Below, one piece after another: positions 1-5,250 of a DNA stretch of 5,250 nt. The stretch covers positions 4,163 to 9,412 of the forward strand of contig DORI01000259.1 of the NCBI GenBank assembly GCA_003512365.1. The letters are read 5' to 3'. The translations under genes and the position numbers were made by a program. Origin of the DNA: Crocinitomicaceae bacterium (GTDB lineage: Bacteria; Bacteroidota; Bacteroidia; Flavobacteriales_D; Crocinitomicaceae). The first letter of the stretch is position 1. The number at the start of each line of letters is the position of its first letter. Below the pieces are notes generated by a model. That model was not told where the DNA came from and made no database searches. It worked only from the letters and a program-made list of their open reading frames with translations.

Positions 1-850
1 GAATGTAACTTTTATTCAGTCCATTTTCATCAATGCTCGACGATTCCTGACCTTTTGGTTTAATTGTCAGCTCTGAAGCTCCTCGGGTGGTGTGTTTACT
101 GTATTCCTGTGTAGTAACCAAATTACTTGCAGAAGGAAGAATGGCAAGAATTCCTGAAGCAGCAAGAATTCCATAAGCAATTACTAACTTTTTCCAATCT
201 TTTTTTAATGCTATGCGAATGGTTTCAGAAATAGCAATAGCCACCAATAGAAATGCCAAATAGTACGTCATTTGCAGGTGATTAGCTGTCACTTGCAACG
301 AAAAAAACAAAGCAAAAATTGCACCTCCGAGCAGCGCTTTCCCGCGAAACGCAAGTATGTAACCACCAACAGCCGGAGCAATATAACTTATGGCATTTAC
401 CTTGGACATATGTCCTGCACCGATGTATAAAATATTAATTGTTGAAAAACCAAAAGCAACGGCACCAACAATTGACAACCAAGGGTTTATTCTCAAGCAC
501 AAAGCGAAAATATAGAATCCCAACATAGTCCAAAAAAGAATTGCTATTGGTCTAGGCAAACCTAATTTCATTGCTTTATCTAAATGATATGTCCAATTAT
601 CTTGGTGAATTACAGAAACTTGATAAGCGGGCATACCACCAAACATAGAATTCGTCCAAAGTGGTTCTTGACCGTCATGTGTTACGCGGTAATCGACAAT
701 CTCTTTAGACATTCCGACGTGTTGTTTGACATCCCCTTGTTCTACCACATACCCATTGAACAGGGGCTGATAAAAAATAACTGCCAACACTAAAAATACC
801 ACCACTGCTACGATGTGGGGTAAAAAAAACTTTACTTTATTCTTATCCAT
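1..850 (-). CDS. YfhO-like polytopic membrane protein, N-terminal part (cut by window edge)
   Basis: The reading frame is open from ATG at 850 to base 1, giving 283 codons with no stop, so the C-terminus lies outside the window. Residues 8-27 are a strongly hydrophobic first membrane segment. A large extracytoplasmic-type loop follows, with QGD at 38-40 and LWTNSMFGGMPAYQV at 64-78. Further hydrophobic segments lie near 101-119, 124-143, 155-168, 173-186, 195-209 and 222-240. The conserved-looking NHLQMTYY is at 190-197. These motifs match what I recall of the large Bacteroidota proteins annotated YfhO family. Bacillus YfhO is a GT-C-fold, lipid-linked-sugar-dependent glycosyltransferase acting on teichoic acid. 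By inference this protein could glycosylate an envelope component, with the Asp of QGD as a candidate first-loop acidic residue, but the substrate is unknown. The start lies 9 nt after the upstream gene's stop, so it is probably the last visible operon member. Family is fairly sure, function is not. Confidence 0.8.
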   Translation of the reverse strand, partial: MDKNKVKFFLPHIVAVVVFLVLAVIFYQPLFNGYVVEQGDVKQHVGMSKEIVDYRVTHDGQEPLWTNSMFGGMPAYQVSVIHQDNWTYHLDKAMKLGLPRPIAILFWTMLGFYIFALCLRINPWLSIVGAVAFGFSTINILYIGAGHMSKVNAISYIAPAVGGYILAFRGKALLGGAIFALFFSLQVTANHLQMTYYLAFLLVAIAISETIRIALKKDWKKLVIAYGILAASGILAILPSASNLVTTQEYSKHTTRGASELTIKPKGQESSSIDENGLNKSYI

Positions 851-859
851 ACTTTTAAT

Positions 860-2023
860 TTATTTGGGATTTGCATAGCGAGCCACATCTTCTCCTTTGA
901 TGATATTATCGCATAAAATAACTAACCGCTCTATGACATTTCTTAATTCACGAATATTTCCGGTCCAATTTATCTTTTGTAATTCAACTTTTGCTTCGCT
1001 AGCAAACTCCTTTTTCTGAATTCCTTGCTCTTGACAAACAAGGGTTAAAAAATGATCTGCTAGCAACGGAATATCTGTAATTCTCTCGTTTAAGGAAGGA
1101 ACGTGGATAGGAATAACCGCAAGTCGATGGAACAAATCCTCTCTAAATCGCCCTTCATTTATTTCTTTACGAAGGTCTTTGTTTGTTGCAGCCACCACAC
1201 GACAATCCACTTTAATATCCTTTTCTCCACCAACGCGTTGTATTACATTTTCTTGCAACGCTCTCAGAACTTTTGCCTGAGCACTTGCAGACATGTCCCC
1301 GATTTCATCTAAAAAGATAGTTCCTCCCGATGCGAGTTCAAATTTTCCTTTTTTATCTTTTACCGCAGAAGTGAAAGCACCTTTTTCGTGACCAAACAAC
1401 TCACTTTCAATTAACTCGGCTGGAATTGCAGCACAATTCACCTCAATGAAGGGCATTTTCGCACGATTCGAAAGATCGTGCAGCGATCGTGCGACTAATT
1501 CCTTTCCTGTTCCATTTTGGCCTGTGATCATCACCCTAGCATCCGAAGGGGCCACACGCTCAATCATTTCCTTTATTGCAATAATCTCTGGAGATTCTCC
1601 AACAATTTTAGATCCTTTTATTTTTTTTACGGTCGCTTTTAAAGCTTGTGTTTCTTCAACTAAGTGATTTCTATCCTTCACATTTCTGAGAATAACTAAT
1701 ATTCTATTTAAATCAAGTGGTTTTTCAATAAAGTCAAAAGCACCTTGCTTAATTGCTTGAACAGCAGTTTCTACATTACCATGTCCGGAAATCATGACGA
1801 TTGGCACATCAATTTTTTCCATTTGAATAGCTGTTAAGACTTCCATCCCATCCATCAAAGGCATTTTGATATCAGAAAAAACCAAATCAAATGAGTTGGA
1901 CCGTAAAAGTTCTAAACCATCTTTTCCATTTTCAGCCTCATGAACCTGAATTTGTTCGAACTCTAAAATTTCACGCAATGCTCGTCTGATGGCTCTTTCG
2001 TCGTCAATTATTAATACTTTCAT
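860..2023 (-). CDS. NtrC-type sigma-54 response regulator lacking a C-terminal HTH domain
   Basis: This 387-residue protein should receive phosphate from a histidine kinase and drive sigma-54 RNA polymerase open-complex formation by ATP hydrolysis. The receiver domain is residues 1-120, with acidic D7/D8, phospho-acceptor D51 (DIKMP), S79 and K101. The AAA+ domain is about 140-370: Walker A GQNGTGK 168-174, sigma-54 contact loop GAFTSA 215-220 (usual form GAFTGA), Walker B TIFLDE 235-240, arginine-finger candidates R294 and R300, and sensor II region WTGNIRELRN 353-362. The protein stops at 387, where NtrC relatives continue for about 60-80 residues into a Fis-type helix-turn-helix. The 9 nt before the next gene leave no room for one, so this is not a frameshift. 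Similar HTH-less proteins are, as I recall, normal in flavobacteria, and FlgR of Helicobacter pylori and CtcC of Chlamydia are known examples. It begins 3 nt after pcm. No kinase gene is in the window. Confidence 0.93.
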   Translation of the reverse strand: MKVLIIDDERAIRRALREILEFEQIQVHEAENGKDGLELLRSNSFDLVFSDIKMPLMDGMEVLTAIQMEKIDVPIVMISGHGNVETAVQAIKQGAFDFIEKPLDLNRILVILRNVKDRNHLVEETQALKATVKKIKGSKIVGESPEIIAIKEMIERVAPSDARVMITGQNGTGKELVARSLHDLSNRAKMPFIEVNCAAIPAELIESELFGHEKGAFTSAVKDKKGKFELASGGTIFLDEIGDMSASAQAKVLRALQENVIQRVGGEKDIKVDCRVVAATNKDLRKEINEGRFREDLFHRLAVIPIHVPSLNERITDIPLLADHFLTLVCQEQGIQKKEFASEAKVELQKINWTGNIRELRNVIERLVILCDNIIKGEDVARYANPK

Positions 2024-2026
2024 AGT

Positions 2027-2680
2027 CTATTTAACTGTTCGTTCTAACATCGGAACAAATTTAAAAGTTCCAAATTCCAAAATGCTATATTCTTCGTTGT
2101 TTTTCTTGGTAATTTTCAACATTTTCTGCTCATCCCCTTCACCAACGGGAATTACCATGTACCCCCCTATCTTTAATTGTTTCATTAATTCACGCGGAAC
2201 ATCAGGTGCGCCACATGTCACTAAAATTCGATCGTATGGAGCATACGATTGATTTCCAGCATACCCATCACCAAAAAATAGTTTTGCATTAATATTGAAA
2301 AATTCCAACATTTTTTTTGCTTTCAAATGCAAATCTCGGTGACGTTCAATCGATACAATTTTAACTCCTAATTTCCCAAGAATACATGTTTGAAAACCCG
2401 ATCCAGTGCCAATTTCTAAAACCTTCATGCCTTTTTCGACTTCCAATAACTGCGTCTGAAAAGCAACGGTATAGGGATGAGAAATCGTTTGTCCTGAACC
2501 AATTTGAAATGCCATATTTGAATATGCTTGTTCCTCAAAAGCTAAATCTAAAAAGAAATGTCTTGGAATTGCATCGAAGGCTTCCAAAATTTTCTCATCT
2601 GTAATACCTTTCGCTCTTAACTCAGCAATAAGAATTTTTCTTTTTCCTTTGTGTTTAAATGTATCTTTTAAATGATTCAT
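2027..2680 (-). CDS. pcm: Protein-L-isoaspartate O-methyltransferase
   Basis: This 217-residue cytoplasmic enzyme transfers the methyl group of S-adenosylmethionine to L-isoaspartyl residues formed by spontaneous damage of Asp and Asn, starting their repair. Family signatures appear in order: IPRHFF 38-43, the substrate-region motif IGSGQTISHPY 60-70, SAM-binding motif I VLEIGTGSGFQ 87-97, the acidic ribose-contact position in SIER 110-113, GDG 137-139, YDRILVTCGAP 149-159, and QLKIGGYMVIPVG 168-180. Length fits the bacterial family (about 205-225). The ATG overlaps the trkA stop in an ATGA arrangement (4 nt), implying translational coupling, and the stop lies 3 nt before the response-regulator start. 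Pcm is usually linked to stationary-phase and stress survival. Why it sits with potassium transport genes cannot be read from the sequence. Confidence 0.96.
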   Translation of the reverse strand: MNHLKDTFKHKGKRKILIAELRAKGITDEKILEAFDAIPRHFFLDLAFEEQAYSNMAFQIGSGQTISHPYTVAFQTQLLEVEKGMKVLEIGTGSGFQTCILGKLGVKIVSIERHRDLHLKAKKMLEFFNINAKLFFGDGYAGNQSYAPYDRILVTCGAPDVPRELMKQLKIGGYMVIPVGEGDEQKMLKITKKNNEEYSILEFGTFKFVPMLERTVK

Positions 2681-3366
2681 CCTTCTGATCTCAACAAATT
2701 TTTAATGTCTGAATTATGACCATAAATCACCATAATTTCTCCTTTTTGTAAAACAGTGTCTGGCGAGCTTACACCTTGAACTTGTTTTATCGTTTTATTC
2801 ACCCCGATTATTGATTCTTTTCGTTCCTCCCTAATTGTAGTTAGAACTACCAAGTTGTAATTTCGACGAAAACCTATTTCATCCAAGGATTTGCCGACAA
2901 AAGATTCAGGTACCTTTACTTCTACTATACTATATTCAGAAGTGAGCTCGAAGGAATCCAACAAGTTAGTCAAACTCAATTTCTTGGCCCATTTTTCCGC
3001 TGTTTCGACTTCTGGATTGGCAATTTCAGTAATTCCCATAGCTGCGAGAACGTTTTCATGAGTTGCGTCAATTGCCCTACTAATCAGTCGTTTTGCATGT
3101 AAATTTTTCATTACAGCCGAGGCCATTATGTTTGCTCCTTTATCTTCACCAATCGCAATTATGACTATATCAGTATCCTTTAGCGGAAGTGTTTTAACCG
3201 ATTCTGGATTGGTTGCATCCATGCAAATCGTGAAGGTAATTTTATCTTTTAGGGTTTCAACTCGTTGAAAATTCGTATCAATTCCAATCACTTCATTCCC
3301 TGCCTCTGTTAATTTTTCTGCAAGAGAGGAACCAAAATTCCCTAAACCTATGACTATAAATTTCAT
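2677..3366 (-). CDS. trkA: TrkA/KtrA-type RCK subunit of potassium uptake system
   Basis: This 229-residue cytoplasmic regulator should form a ring under the membrane subunit encoded just upstream and gate it in response to bound nucleotide. The N-terminal Rossmann-type RCK domain (1-135) has the dinucleotide motif GLGNFG at 7-12, an acidic residue at the end of the second strand (D30 in VIGIDTN), and D50 in ICMDATN. The C-terminal RCK_C domain is about 142-227. One RCK unit and about 220 residues is the KtrA layout; Escherichia coli TrkA has two units and about 458 residues, so ktrA would be an equally good symbol. It starts 3 nt after the trkH stop and overlaps pcm by 4 nt. By analogy with KtrA, ATP/ADP would be the ligand, which this sequence does not prove. 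Confidence 0.94.
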   Translation of the reverse strand: MKFIVIGLGNFGSSLAEKLTEAGNEVIGIDTNFQRVETLKDKITFTICMDATNPESVKTLPLKDTDIVIIAIGEDKGANIMASAVMKNLHAKRLISRAIDATHENVLAAMGITEIANPEVETAEKWAKKLSLTNLLDSFELTSEYSIVEVKVPESFVGKSLDEIGFRRNYNLVVLTTIREERKESIIGVNKTIKQVQGVSSPDTVLQKGEIMVIYGHNSDIKNLLRSEG

Positions 3367-3369
3367 ATA

Positions 3370-5094
3370 CTAATTTATTAAAACTTCTTCCGAAGGATAT
3401 TTATAATTTTTCTGATTAACTTGATCGAAAACTGCAATAAGTATTGTAAGCGTACTAACCCTACCAATAAACATTAATAGTATTAGTATCACCTTTGCAC
3501 CTTCACCGAGCGTTGGTGTTAAATTGATACTCAATCCTACAGTACTAAATGCGGAAAACGCTTCAAATATAAGATGAATTGGGCGAACGTTTGGTTCTAA
3601 AATTATAAGCATAAAACTAGCCATTCCAATGGTAAGAAGTGAAAGAAAAATAATCGAAAACGCACGACGAACAGTTCCATTAGAAATTTCTCTTTTCGAA
3701 ATTTCAATTCGTTCTTCTCCCCTAGCCATACTAATAAAATTCATACAAGCTACAGCAAAGGTGCTAGTTTTTATACCTCCTCCGGTTGAAGCTGGAGATG
3801 CTCCAATCCACATTAGAAGTATTGTAATTAATAGTGTAGGAAGTGCTAATGAGGCCATATCAAACGAATTAAAACCAGCCGTTCTTGGTGTAACCGAACC
3901 CATAAATGCAATTACCCATTTTCCTATTGGACCATGATCGGCTAGGACACCGTTGTATTCAAATATGTAAAATAATATAGTTCCGACTAACAATAAAAAG
4001 CTAGTTGTGACTAATATGATTTTTGAATTGGTGTTTAAAACCCAAGCTTTATGGCGTAAATTCTTGAATTTAAATACTTTTTTAACACGAATCTTTATCC
4101 GATAGGCCAATAACTCTAGTACATTTTGCATAATTGGAAAGCCTAATCCTCCGAAAATGATTAAGAAGCAAATTATTAACTGAAAAGGATAATTGTAAAC
4201 TAACAATGGGTCATATAAATTCGATGAATACAAAGAAAATCCGGCATTATTAAAGGCACTCACGCTGTGAAAAACGGAAAAATAAATGTGCTGAAAAAGG
4301 TCAGAATGAAGCCCAATTGGAGAGGTAAAAAATAAGAATATTGCTCCTAATGCTTCAATTGTCAATGTTAAAATAAGTACATTTTTTAAAGAGGAAAACA
4401 CCTTATTTAACTCATTTTCATTCGACAATTCTCCGAAATAAAGACGATTATTGAACGAGGAACCACCTTTGAAGAAAAAGCTAAAATAACTCGCGAAGGT
4501 CATGATTCCTAATCCTCCGATTTGAATTAGCACCAAAATTATTGTTTTACCCATTAATGTAAAAGCAAATTGAGTATCAACAACAGATAATCCTGTCACA
4601 CAAACCGCACTGGTTGAAGTAAACAAAGCATTCAAAAATGAGATACCATTTGTGCTAGAATTTGGCATCATTAATAAAAACGCACCCATTAAAATAATTA
4701 TTGCAAAACTAATAGTGAACAACTGTGCAGGGTTAAGCCCTGTTTTTCGATAATCTATTTTGTAGGAAGCAGATTCTCGTATGAAATATAAAATGAGAAA
4801 TACTGAATAAAAAATTAGATCCTGTTCAAAGTATCCAAAACATATAAATAAAAAATAGGAAAGAAATAAAACATCATAGGTTATTATCCAAATATTCCAT
4901 TTCAAGGAAGAAAAATACCGCAATAAGATACTTAATGCTCCAATAAATGCAAACGCTCGACATAAAAAAACAAATTCATTGGAAAAAATATTCTCCGTAT
5001 CAAAACCAAAGAAAACAATCAGAATTAAAAGAGCTAAAAGCGCTAAAAATCCTGAAAATCTATTAAATATTTTTGCAATTTTATTGATGAACAT
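3370..5094 (-). CDS. trkH: TrkH/KtrB-type potassium translocating membrane subunit
   Basis: This 574-residue inner-membrane protein forms the K+ pathway from four membrane-pore-membrane repeats. The four filter segments are visible: AVCVTGLS 163-170, FNNAGFS 281-287, TPRTAGF 402-408 and FSTVGLS 516-522, each with its filter glycine (168, 285, 407, 520). The flexible gate loop in the third repeat reads GASPASTGGGIKT at 431-443, close to KtrB, and FIGR 542-545 carries the conserved Arg of the last helix. Before the core there is an extra hydrophobic region (about 13-108) with roughly four membrane segments, making the protein longer than KtrB (about 450) or E. coli TrkH (483). The ATG at 5094 is the first in the frame and no other Met occurs before residue 142. 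It is the first gene of the minus-strand run and lies 3 nt before its RCK partner. A TAACTTTG box sits just upstream. Confidence 0.95.
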   Translation of the reverse strand: MFINKIAKIFNRFSGFLALLALLILIVFFGFDTENIFSNEFVFLCRAFAFIGALSILLRYFSSLKWNIWIITYDVLFLSYFLFICFGYFEQDLIFYSVFLILYFIRESASYKIDYRKTGLNPAQLFTISFAIIILMGAFLLMMPNSSTNGISFLNALFTSTSAVCVTGLSVVDTQFAFTLMGKTIILVLIQIGGLGIMTFASYFSFFFKGGSSFNNRLYFGELSNENELNKVFSSLKNVLILTLTIEALGAIFLFFTSPIGLHSDLFQHIYFSVFHSVSAFNNAGFSLYSSNLYDPLLVYNYPFQLIICFLIIFGGLGFPIMQNVLELLAYRIKIRVKKVFKFKNLRHKAWVLNTNSKIILVTTSFLLLVGTILFYIFEYNGVLADHGPIGKWVIAFMGSVTPRTAGFNSFDMASLALPTLLITILLMWIGASPASTGGGIKTSTFAVACMNFISMARGEERIEISKREISNGTVRRAFSIIFLSLLTIGMASFMLIILEPNVRPIHLIFEAFSAFSTVGLSINLTPTLGEGAKVILILLMFIGRVSTLTILIAVFDQVNQKNYKYPSEEVLIN

Positions 5095-5101
5095 TGGTAA
5101 A

Positions 5102-5109
5102 CAAAGTTA
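5102..5109 (-). promoter_or_regulatory. Putative -7 box (TAACTTTG) for the trkH operon
   Basis: Read on the minus strand these bases are TAACTTTG, a full match to the Bacteroidota housekeeping -7 consensus TAnnTTTG. The box ends only 7 nt before the trkH ATG, so transcription would start within a few bases of the start codon and give a nearly leaderless mRNA. No TTG or TTTG -33 element is visible at the usual 17-23 nt spacing, which lowers confidence. Confidence 0.5.
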
Positions 5110-5125
5110 ACGTAAATATTCACGT
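5110..5125. promoter_or_regulatory. 16-bp near-palindrome, possible operator
   Basis: ACGTAAATATTCACGT pairs with its own reverse complement at 7 of 8 positions; the A5114/C5121 pair is the mismatch. It also contains the direct repeat ACGTAAA (5110-5116 and 5122-5128). It lies immediately upstream of the trkH -7 box, in the space where a -33 spacer would be, a position suited to repression or activation. That it binds a protein is inference, and AT-rich DNA produces such patterns by chance. Confidence 0.3.
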
Positions 5126-5153
5126 AAAAGCCTAGCTTATTCCTATGATTTTC

Positions 5154-5161
5154 TAACTTTG
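5154..5161 (+). promoter_or_regulatory. Putative -7 box (TAACTTTG) for the NusG/UpxY-like gene
   Basis: TAACTTTG matches TAnnTTTG on the plus strand and ends 15 nt before the GTG at 5177. A start about 4-6 nt downstream of the box would leave a leader of only about 10 nt. No clear TTG -33 element is present 17-23 nt upstream. It is the exact mirror image of the box facing trkH. Confidence 0.5.
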
Positions 5162-5176
5162 CATTGAATCTAGCCT

Positions 5177-5250
5177 GTGCAGAAAGAAGAAAATTTATTT
5201 TGGTATGTTGTAAAAACAAATTCGCGTGCTGAGAAACGTGTTGTGGAACG
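5177..5250 (+). CDS. NusG/UpxY-like transcription antiterminator, N-terminal fragment
   Basis: Only 24 complete codons are visible before the window ends. They read VQKEENLFWYVVKTNS (1-16; V1 is Met when initiating) followed by RAEKRVVE (17-24). The WYVVKTNSRAEKRV pattern is the first strand and helix of the NusG N-terminal (NGN) domain, as in Bacteroidota UpxY-type antiterminators, which bind RNA polymerase and promote transcription through long polysaccharide operons. GTG at 5177 is chosen because an in-frame TAG lies at 5171-5173 and no other start codon is available before the conserved Trp. There is no Shine-Dalgarno. A TAACTTTG box lies 15 nt upstream. If it is UpxY-type, a capsule, O-antigen or exopolysaccharide cluster would be expected to the right. 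The alternative is a RfaH/NusG relative with another role; housekeeping NusG is less likely in this context, being usually beside secE and ribosomal protein genes. Confidence 0.75.
   Translation, partial: MQKEENLFWYVVKTNSRAEKRVVE

Larger units (their letters stand above)
5095..5176. other. Divergent intergenic region between trkH and the NusG/UpxY-like gene
   Basis: This 82-bp gap is the only intergenic stretch longer than 10 nt. Genes leave it in both directions. It holds two mirror-oriented TAACTTTG boxes (5102-5109 minus, 5154-5161 plus), a 16-bp near-palindrome (5110-5125) and a short AAGC-CTA-GCTT palindrome (5128-5138) near the midpoint. I see no terminator or RNA gene in it. Confidence 0.8.

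Noticed and set aside
584..793. 69-codon open frame on the plus strand
   Set aside because: It is antisense to the YfhO-like gene, whose frame and motifs are clear, and it has no recognisable domain.
860..862. Response-regulator stop as a frameshift that removed an HTH domain
   Set aside because: Only 9 nt separate the stop from a well-supported next gene, so no remnant HTH coding sequence exists, and the length fits HTH-less relatives I recall from flavobacteria.
1802..1820. TGGCAC followed by a T-rich run, resembling a sigma-54 -24/-12 promoter
   Set aside because: The required GC of the -12 element is absent at the correct spacing, and the site is antisense inside the response-regulator gene.
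2056..2063. TAAATTTG on the minus strand, about 33 nt upstream of the response-regulator start, as an internal promoter
   Set aside because: It sits inside the pcm coding sequence, the nearest TTTG is only 14 nt away rather than 17-23, and such matches are frequent in AT-rich DNA. It remains possible but unsupported.
2681..2690. AGAAGG before the pcm ATG as a Shine-Dalgarno
   Set aside because: It directly abuts the ATG with no spacer, so it cannot pair normally. Other genes here also lack Shine-Dalgarno sequences, as is usual for Bacteroidota.
3629..3937. 102-codon open frame on the plus strand
   Set aside because: It lies entirely antisense to the strongly supported trkH gene and its translation shows no family signature. 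It looks like a shadow of the real gene.

Overview
The window looks like chromosome from a low-GC member of the Bacteroidota, most likely a flavobacterial lineage. The reasons are the AT-rich sequence, gene starts with no usable Shine-Dalgarno but A/T-rich leaders, two TAnnTTTG-type -7 boxes, and gene families whose closest remembered relatives are flavobacterial (a sigma-54 response regulator that ends right after its AAA+ domain, and a YfhO-like membrane protein with MFGGMPAY and NHLQMTYY motifs). The genus cannot be fixed from this sequence alone.

From 5094 down to base 1 (minus strand) lies one compact five-gene run. It encodes a TrkH/KtrB-type potassium translocating subunit (3370-5094), its single-RCK TrkA/KtrA-type cytoplasmic regulator (2677-3366), protein-L-isoaspartate O-methyltransferase Pcm (2027-2680), an NtrC-type sigma-54 response regulator without a DNA-binding domain (860-2023), and the first 283 residues of a polytopic YfhO-like membrane protein that runs off the left edge (1-850). 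Gaps are 3 nt, a 4-nt ATGA overlap, 3 nt and 9 nt, so a single transcript is the simplest reading. TrkH and TrkA should form one K+ uptake complex. The operon also links protein repair, a regulator with no partner kinase in view, and a possible envelope glycosyltransferase.

The only true intergenic region (5095-5176, 82 bp) is divergent. It carries two identical TAACTTTG boxes in mirror orientation, one pointing at trkH and one at a plus-strand gene that begins at GTG 5177 and leaves the window after 24 codons. That gene starts like a NusG/UpxY-type transcription antiterminator, a kind of protein that in Bacteroidota often heads polysaccharide biosynthesis clusters. A 16-bp near-palindrome lies just upstream of the trkH -7 box.

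No RNA gene, mobile element, CRISPR array or convincing terminator was seen. The candidates for a second look are the HTH-less sigma-54 activator with a variant GAFTSA loop, and the compact mirrored promoter region with very short predicted leaders. I see no clear evidence of a wholly new system.
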